Shown here: in pieces, positions 4,852-8,712 of the stretch
Numbering within the stretch: the stretch's first letter is position 1
Layout: every line of letters begins with the position of its first letter
The notes under the pieces: model-generated
Databases searched by the model: none
Told to the model about the DNA's origin: nothing
What the model saw: only the letters and a program-made list of their open reading frames with translations
Made by a program: the position numbers and the translations under genes
Assembly: GCA_965602635.1 (NCBI GenBank)
Contig: CBFCZU010000180.1
Span: 1-8,712, forward strand
DNA: 8,712 nt
Reading direction: 5' to 3'
Source: CBFCZU01 sp965602635
Lineage (GTDB): Bacteria > Planctomycetota > Phycisphaerae > SM23-33

Positions 4852-7065
4852 ATGAAGCGATTGGTTACGGCGATGCTGGCTCTCGCCGCGGCTGCGTCGG
4901 CGGCGCCGGCGGAGGTGGTGGTCCAGCGGTGGGGCGTCGGCGGGCGGGTCCAGCATCCCAAGACGCTGACGTTTAACCGGCACGACCAGGGCCGGGAGAT
5001 GCGCTTCGACCTGTCGGCCATGCCGAAGGGCGCCGCGGTGTACCGGGCGCGGCTGCTGGTGAACCGTCCGGGCTACCACGGGAGGGCCTTTGACATTGTG
5101 CCCGTCCAGGTGATGGCCGGCCCGCCGGCCAAGCCCGATACCGGCCCCGCGCTGCCGGAGATCCGGCTGAAGGTCATCGGGCAGCCGCTGCCCGTGGCCG
5201 CCCCGCACTACCAGTGGCTCGACGCCACCGAGGCGGTCCGCGCGGCCCAGCGGATCGGCGACCCGGGCCTCTCGCTGCTGATCCGCAAGGCCCCGCGCTT
5301 CGACCAGAAGACCGCCGTCCTGGAGGTCGCCTTCGAGGGCCGACTCGCCGACCCGCCGGCGCAGGTCAAGGACGTCAAGGCCTTCTACCGCGACGGGCAG
5401 GTCTTCATCACGTTCCGGGAGATCGAGGACATCGGCCTCGGCAAGGAGACGGTCACCTGGGGCGACCTGGCCACGCGCTTCAAGCGCCTGCATTACACCG
5501 GCCCCATCCCCCGCGACGAGAAGGGCGAGGTCCGCTACCGCGTCTATCAGCACACCGGGCCGATCACGCCGCAGACGCTCGGAAAGGCGAAGCTGCTGGG
5601 CGAGGTCGTTCCCGGGTCGGGCTACAACACCCGCCTCGTGCCGGGCGGCGATTTCATCAAGCAGCGCCCAAAGGCCGTGCCTTTGCGCATCGCCGTCGAG
5701 CCGGGCAAGCCCCTGCCGGCCGGCTACGGGCTCTACGTCCACACCGTCGGGCGGAATGGCAATTACCACTACGCCGTTCTCGCCGCCGCCGACGGCCTGG
5801 AGAATACGACCGACGTGGGCGCCGGTAACGCGGTCGGGCCCATACAGCAGCGGCGGGTGACGCCCCAGCCGGTGCTTCAGCGGGACGTGGTCACCAAGCT
5901 TCGCGGCGCGGGCGACTACCACGAGCAGTGGTACTCGTACTGGGCCGTGCCCCCCCAGGCCAACCGCCCGCTGCGGTACGACCTGGCCGTGGGGTTCTGC
6001 CCGGAGAGGATGGCCCGCCCGGCGGCGCTGGAGTTCACGCGCGGACACACCTGGGGCCCGAACCCGGAGATGCCCCGCCCGGCGCCGCGGCCGAACGTCG
6101 TGATCAGCATGAGCACCGACCCGGTCAACGGCTTCTGGACCGGCATACACGAGTGCCGCGACACCCTCCGCGGCGTCGAGCAGGGAAAGTGGCAGCCATT
6201 CACCCACAACCGACAGGAGGCCCTCATCCGCTGGGCGCGGACGCGCTGGCCGATCGACCCCCAGAGGATCGTCGGCTCGACCGGCGCCTGGGGGCTGTGG
6301 GAGTTCAGGCGCGCGGACCTGTACTCGTACATCCACGGCTGGGGCATGCCCGAGATCACCAAGGGCTTCCAGTGCTGGAACTGGGGGCGCGGCGTGTGGG
6401 GCCCGCCCGAGATGTACAAGGGCGTGCCCGACAAGAGCAACCCGTGGGTCCTCCAGGACTACACCACCTGGATCCTGGCCAATCCCACCCGGGAGCTGCC
6501 GTACTTCCAGGTTCACAGGGGCTGGGGCGCGCACTTCGAGGAGATGGGCTGGCCTCCGTTCCCCCGGTTCGTCCGCGCCATGATGGACACCAGGCGGGCC
6601 TTCTCCATGAACAGCACCGCCGTCTCCGAGGCCATGCGACAGGGAATCATCTCCATCCGCCGCGACCAGTCGCTGCCGGCGCTGGGCAACTGCTCTCTGG
6701 ACGACAACATCGGCGAGGGCGACCTCCGCAGCGGGCGGGCGTTCGGGCAGATCAACGGCTTCCTCGTCTGGGAGTCGGCCACGACCGTGGACGAGCCGGG
6801 CCTGTGGCAGGTCACCTGCTGGCTGTGGGCGAGCGGGCGCGGCGCGGCCCCGCTTGACGAGTGCACCGTTGACCTGACCCCGCGACGCTGCCAGCAGTTC
6901 AAGGCCAAGGGCGGACAGAAGTTCGACTGGACCAACCGCACGTGCGCCGACGGGAAGCTGCTCCAGTCCGGCCAGGCCGTCGCCGACAAGCATGGCCTGG
7001 TGACCATCAAGGGCCTGAAGCTGACCAAGGCCAAGCACCGCATAACCTTCAGGCCGGCGAAGTGA
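4852..7065 (+). CDS. exported multidomain alpha/beta-hydrolase-like protein (paralog 2)
   Basis: This is a 737-residue exported protein, collinear with the preceding gene product. The signal peptide is residues 1-20 (MKRLVTAMLA, an Ala-rich stretch, then PA before EVVV). Residues ~22-163 are a DNRLRE/CBM96-like beta-sandwich (Y-R-A-R-L-L-V-N, W-L-D-A-T-E-A-V, V-L-E-V-A-F-E-G). FN3-like segments are at ~173-258 (G-Q-V-F-I-T-F-R-E) and ~278-325 (G-Y-G-L-Y-V-H). The hydrolase-like region, ~390-600, has I-D-P-Q-R-I-V-G-S-T-G-A-W with Ser476 at the elbow, then Y-F-Q-V-H-R-G-W-G at 551-559, followed by R-A-M-M-D-T-R-R. This resembles the region after the acid in prolyl-oligopeptidase-like folds, but no clear catalytic Asp or His is fixed. 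Residues 647-737 (D-E-P-G...L-T-P-R-R-C-Q-Q-F-K) match the C-terminal domain of paralog 1. The lack of long DNA identity with paralog 1 indicates an old duplication. The next gene starts 40 nt downstream. The substrate is unknown, perhaps an esterified glycan. Confidence 0.85.
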   Translation: MKRLVTAMLALAAAASAAPAEVVVQRWGVGGRVQHPKTLTFNRHDQGREMRFDLSAMPKGAAVYRARLLVNRPGYHGRAFDIVPVQVMAGPPAKPDTGPALPEIRLKVIGQPLPVAAPHYQWLDATEAVRAAQRIGDPGLSLLIRKAPRFDQKTAVLEVAFEGRLADPPAQVKDVKAFYRDGQVFITFREIEDIGLGKETVTWGDLATRFKRLHYTGPIPRDEKGEVRYRVYQHTGPITPQTLGKAKLLGEVVPGSGYNTRLVPGGDFIKQRPKAVPLRIAVEPGKPLPAGYGLYVHTVGRNGNYHYAVLAAADGLENTTDVGAGNAVGPIQQRRVTPQPVLQRDVVTKLRGAGDYHEQWYSYWAVPPQANRPLRYDLAVGFCPERMARPAALEFTRGHTWGPNPEMPRPAPRPNVVISMSTDPVNGFWTGIHECRDTLRGVEQGKWQPFTHNRQEALIRWARTRWPIDPQRIVGSTGAWGLWEFRRADLYSYIHGWGMPEITKGFQCWNWGRGVWGPPEMYKGVPDKSNPWVLQDYTTWILANPTRELPYFQVHRGWGAHFEEMGWPPFPRFVRAMMDTRRAFSMNSTAVSEAMRQGIISIRRDQSLPALGNCSLDDNIGEGDLRSGRAFGQINGFLVWESATTVDEPGLWQVTCWLWASGRGAAPLDECTVDLTPRRCQQFKAKGGQKFDWTNRTCADGKLLQSGQAVADKHGLVTIKGLKLTKAKHRITFRPAK

Positions 7066-7105
7066 CGCCGGGCGGGCGTCTCCTGCCGGCGAGCGAGGAA
7101 CAGCA

Positions 7106-8467
7106 ATGTCCGCAATGAGATATTCACTGACCGCCCTGATGCTGGGGGCCCTCCTGGCCGCCGCGCTGGCAGTTTCAGGCGCACAGCAGCCCAAGGCCGC
7201 TGCCGCCAAGCCGCAACTCGATCCCCTCTGGCCGACGAAAATGGCCCCGCACGACTGGCCGACGAACCCGGGCACGCGCTACGAGATGGGCGACTTTGTC
7301 AAGATCGTCCCACGCAAGGACATCGTCATCCGGGCGAAGGTCCCCGGCTGGCGGACCGACGACATGGGCACGTTCCGCGTCGGCGACCAGTTCCACTTCG
7401 AGGCGATCCTGGCCCATAGCTCCTCGCAGAAGTGGGGCTCCGTGAAAGACGGCCGCGACGGCGGCAGGCTCACCCGCACCGTCTTCTGGATGGACGCCGG
7501 CGGCAAGGTCGTCAAGGACGACCCCCACATCGTAAAGGGCAGCTGCGTCTGCTCCGGCGTCTACAGCCTGTATCTGAACATCCCCTCCTGGGCGAAGACC
7601 GCACGGCACCGCCTGGGCCTGCGATACGTCAACAAGCGGCTCAAGATGGACGTCCGCAAGGATCTCTTCTTCCGCGTCGTCAACGACGGCTCCTGGCGCA
7701 AGAGCCCGCTGCTGGAGAGGCTTCAGGCGGCCTGCCCGATGGTCGTGACGCTCCAGAACGGCGTGCCCTGCTCGGAGCTGAACATCACCGGCTACAAGGG
7801 CGCGGCCGACACGTACATGCACTCCACCCACAACGTGCCGGACCGGAACTCCGACTTCGTCAACTATGGCGGGCTGACGATGCTGATGGTGGGCACCTAC
7901 GGGCAGGTCAAGCGGACGCTTGTCAGGTTCGAGCTGGGCAGTATGCGCCCGGCCAGCCCCGTCAAGGAGGCCTACCTCCAGTTGTATTACTACGCCTCGC
8001 CGGGGCGGCACCCGACGGCGCCGGAGATGGTCGCCTACGACGTGCTGAAGGACTGGGGCGCCGGCAAGGCAATGGGCAACCGCTGGCTGAAGAACCACGT
8101 CGCCCCCGGCGACGCGACCTGGCTGTGCCACCAGCACCCGACCCGCTGGTCGGCCCCCGGCTGCGGGGCGCCGGGCAAGGACCGCTCGGAGAAGCCTGCC
8201 GGCACCGGCTTGCCGTTCAAGGCCAAGAAGGGCTGGGCGACGATCCGGCTCGACCCGGCCATCGTGCAGCGGTGGATCGACGAGCCCAAGACCAACCGCG
8301 GCGTCGTCGTCCAGGACCCCGTGGAGGGCCCAAAGGGCGACCGCTGCGGCTACTACCGGTCGAGCCAGTTCGAGGACCCGCAGATGCGCCCGCGGCTGGT
8401 GGTGGCGTTCTCGTCGAAGGTCAAGCCCGCCGAGACGGCTGCGCCCGACGGCCGCCCGGCTCCGTAG
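7106..8467 (+). CDS. exported protein with Ig-like domain and DNRLRE/CBM96-like domain
   Basis: The product is a 453-residue protein with a signal peptide (MRYSLTALMLGALLAAALAV after three extra residues) and probable cleavage near SGA-QQ. Residues ~70-193 form a beta-rich, Ig-like domain (V-G-D-Q-F-H-F-E-A, R-T-V-F-W-M-D-A-G-G-K-V-V, Y-S-L-Y-L-N-I-P-S-W). Residues ~233-435 fit the DNRLRE/CBM96 pattern: A-D-T-Y...N-Y-G-G, K-R-T-L-V-R-F-E-L, A-Y-L-Q-L-Y-Y-Y, a W-x-x-P-G-like stretch, W-A-T-I-R-L-D-P-A-I-V-Q-R-W, and Y-Y-R-S-S-Q-F near R-P-R-L-V-V-A-F. Characterised CBM96 members bind polysaccharide such as alginate, so a glycan-binding role is likely but inferred. The start at 7106 has GAGGAA 5 nt upstream; ATG 7115 is an alternative nine bases later. 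It is the last gene of the probable operon, and no catalytic motif was seen. Confidence 0.85.
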   Translation: MSAMRYSLTALMLGALLAAALAVSGAQQPKAAAAKPQLDPLWPTKMAPHDWPTNPGTRYEMGDFVKIVPRKDIVIRAKVPGWRTDDMGTFRVGDQFHFEAILAHSSSQKWGSVKDGRDGGRLTRTVFWMDAGGKVVKDDPHIVKGSCVCSGVYSLYLNIPSWAKTARHRLGLRYVNKRLKMDVRKDLFFRVVNDGSWRKSPLLERLQAACPMVVTLQNGVPCSELNITGYKGAADTYMHSTHNVPDRNSDFVNYGGLTMLMVGTYGQVKRTLVRFELGSMRPASPVKEAYLQLYYYASPGRHPTAPEMVAYDVLKDWGAGKAMGNRWLKNHVAPGDATWLCHQHPTRWSAPGCGAPGKDRSEKPAGTGLPFKAKKGWATIRLDPAIVQRWIDEPKTNRGVVVQDPVEGPKGDRCGYYRSSQFEDPQMRPRLVVAFSSKVKPAETAAPDGRPAP

Positions 8468-8502
8468 CCGGCCTCCGGCACAAGGCCCGCCGCAAAGAGC
8501 AC

Positions 8503-8530
8503 TTGGGTATTTGCGCAAATGTGGTACAAT
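8503..8530 (+). promoter_or_regulatory. sigma70-like promoter for the 3'-terminal gene
   Basis: TTGGGT at 8503-8508 and TACAAT at 8525-8530 are separated by 16 nt, with TGG just before the -10 (extended -10). The predicted start is near 8537, leaving a leader of about 50 nt. The spacing and TGTGG-TA context match the candidate at 270-297. Confidence 0.6.
8509..8520. promoter_or_regulatory. perfect 12-bp palindrome in the promoter spacer, candidate operator
   Basis: ATTTGCGCAAAT is fully self-complementary and occupies most of the spacer between the -35 and -10 boxes. A dimeric regulator bound there would block RNA polymerase. The regulator is not in the window, and the operator role is inferred from position and symmetry. 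Confidence 0.4.
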
Positions 8531-8550
8531 GGCGTGGTATGGAAGTGAGG

Positions 8551-8574
8551 CCGCCCTGTCCCGGGCGGGTTTTT
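8551..8574 (+). terminator. intrinsic-terminator-like hairpin in the leader of the last gene
   Basis: CCGCCC (8551-8556) pairs with GGGCGG (8563-8568) around the loop TGTCCC. It is followed by G and T5 (8570-8574), one base before the ribosome binding site AAGGAG (8576-8581). It lies downstream of the predicted promoter, so it could act as an attenuator of the gene at 8588. Alternatively it is simply the terminator of the operon ending at 8467. The stem is short (6 bp) but all G-C. Confidence 0.5.
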
Positions 8575-8587
8575 CAAGGAGCGGATC

Positions 8588-8712
8588 ATGCAAGAGCGGC
8601 AATTCCTTGGCATTATGGCTGTATGCGTGCTGGCCTGTTCGGCGACGGCGCCGGCGACGGTCTACAACTTGACGCCAAGTGACAACTGGTACGGCGTCAT
8701 CAGCGGCTCGGG
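8588..8712 (+). CDS. exported protein, 5' end only (beta-helix-type N-terminus)
   Basis: Only the first 41 codons are visible; the gene continues past the window. AAGGAG at 8576-8581 is 6 nt before ATG 8588. The N-terminus is a signal peptide (MQERQFLGIMAVCVLACSAT, then APA), with mature protein starting around T-V-Y-N-L-T-P-S-D-N-W. The following Y-G-V-I-S-G-S-G resembles the opening of right-handed parallel beta-helix proteins (polysaccharide-lyase or pectin-lyase-like folds) in Planctomycetota and similar bacteria, but too little is present to assign a function. It has its own promoter and is separated from the operon by 120 nt. Confidence 0.75.
   Translation, partial: MQERQFLGIMAVCVLACSATAPATVYNLTPSDNWYGVISGS

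Noticed and set aside
4615..7275. 886-residue open frame on the reverse strand
   Set aside because: It lies antisense to two well-supported genes with signal peptides and ribosome binding sites. Long antisense frames are expected in high-GC DNA, and its translation is Ala/Arg/Gly/Val-rich without domain motifs.
7175..8602. 475-residue open frame on the reverse strand
   Set aside because: It is antisense to the DNRLRE-like gene, has low-complexity composition and no plausible domain; it is a shadow of third-position GC bias.

Overview
The window is high-GC bacterial DNA. It most likely comes from an uncultured Planctomycetota (Phycisphaerae-like) or a related PVC-group genome. The evidence for this is: PEP-CTERM sorting tails preceded by dockerin-like EF-hand repeats of the type D-G-L-D-Y-V-x-W-S-N-N-Y-L; large exported proteins with a DNRLRE/CBM96-like domain; and a short interspersed inverted repeat of the ACCACAGAGGACACAGAG type, common in such genomes. 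The assignment is inferred from family knowledge; there is no rRNA or other phylogenetic marker here. All supported genes are on the + strand, and every one encodes an apparently exported protein.

Layout. (1) Bases 1-210 are the 3' end of a PEP-CTERM protein gene. (2) A candidate promoter (270-297) and a roughly 190-nt leader precede a complete PEP-CTERM gene (499-2043). It encodes a signal peptide, Gly/Thr-rich beta-helix-like repeats (three tandem ~48-residue units), two dockerin-like loops and a PEP-CTERM tail. The last ~60 coding bases of genes 1 and 2 are nearly identical. (3) A gene-free 511-base stretch (2044-2554) holds an orphaned second PEP-CTERM tail (2081-2146) and a MITE-like element (2217-2415) with 27-bp imperfect terminal inverted repeats and an internal hairpin. 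(4) Three tightly spaced genes (2555-4807, 4852-7065, 7106-8467; gaps of 44 and 40 nt) form a likely operon. The first two are full-length, diverged paralogs: a signal peptide, an N-terminal beta-sandwich, FN3-like domains, an alpha/beta-hydrolase-like region with a Ser elbow and a conserved C-terminal beta domain. The third has a signal peptide, an Ig-like beta domain and a C-terminal DNRLRE/CBM96-like domain. (5) Downstream lies a compact regulatory block: a sigma70-like promoter with a perfect 12-bp palindrome in its spacer, then a hairpin plus T5 in the leader, then a strong ribosome binding site. It drives a new exported protein that runs off the end of the window (8588-8712+).

How the genes may work together. 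Genes 1 and 2 look like surface or extracellular-matrix proteins sorted by an exosortase system that is not in this window. The three-gene operon looks like an exported set for binding and perhaps hydrolysing a polymer such as an esterified polysaccharide. This is inferred from domain type only; no substrate can be read from the sequence, and a complete catalytic triad is not evident in either hydrolase-like protein. No tRNA, rRNA, CRISPR array, transposase or phage gene was seen.
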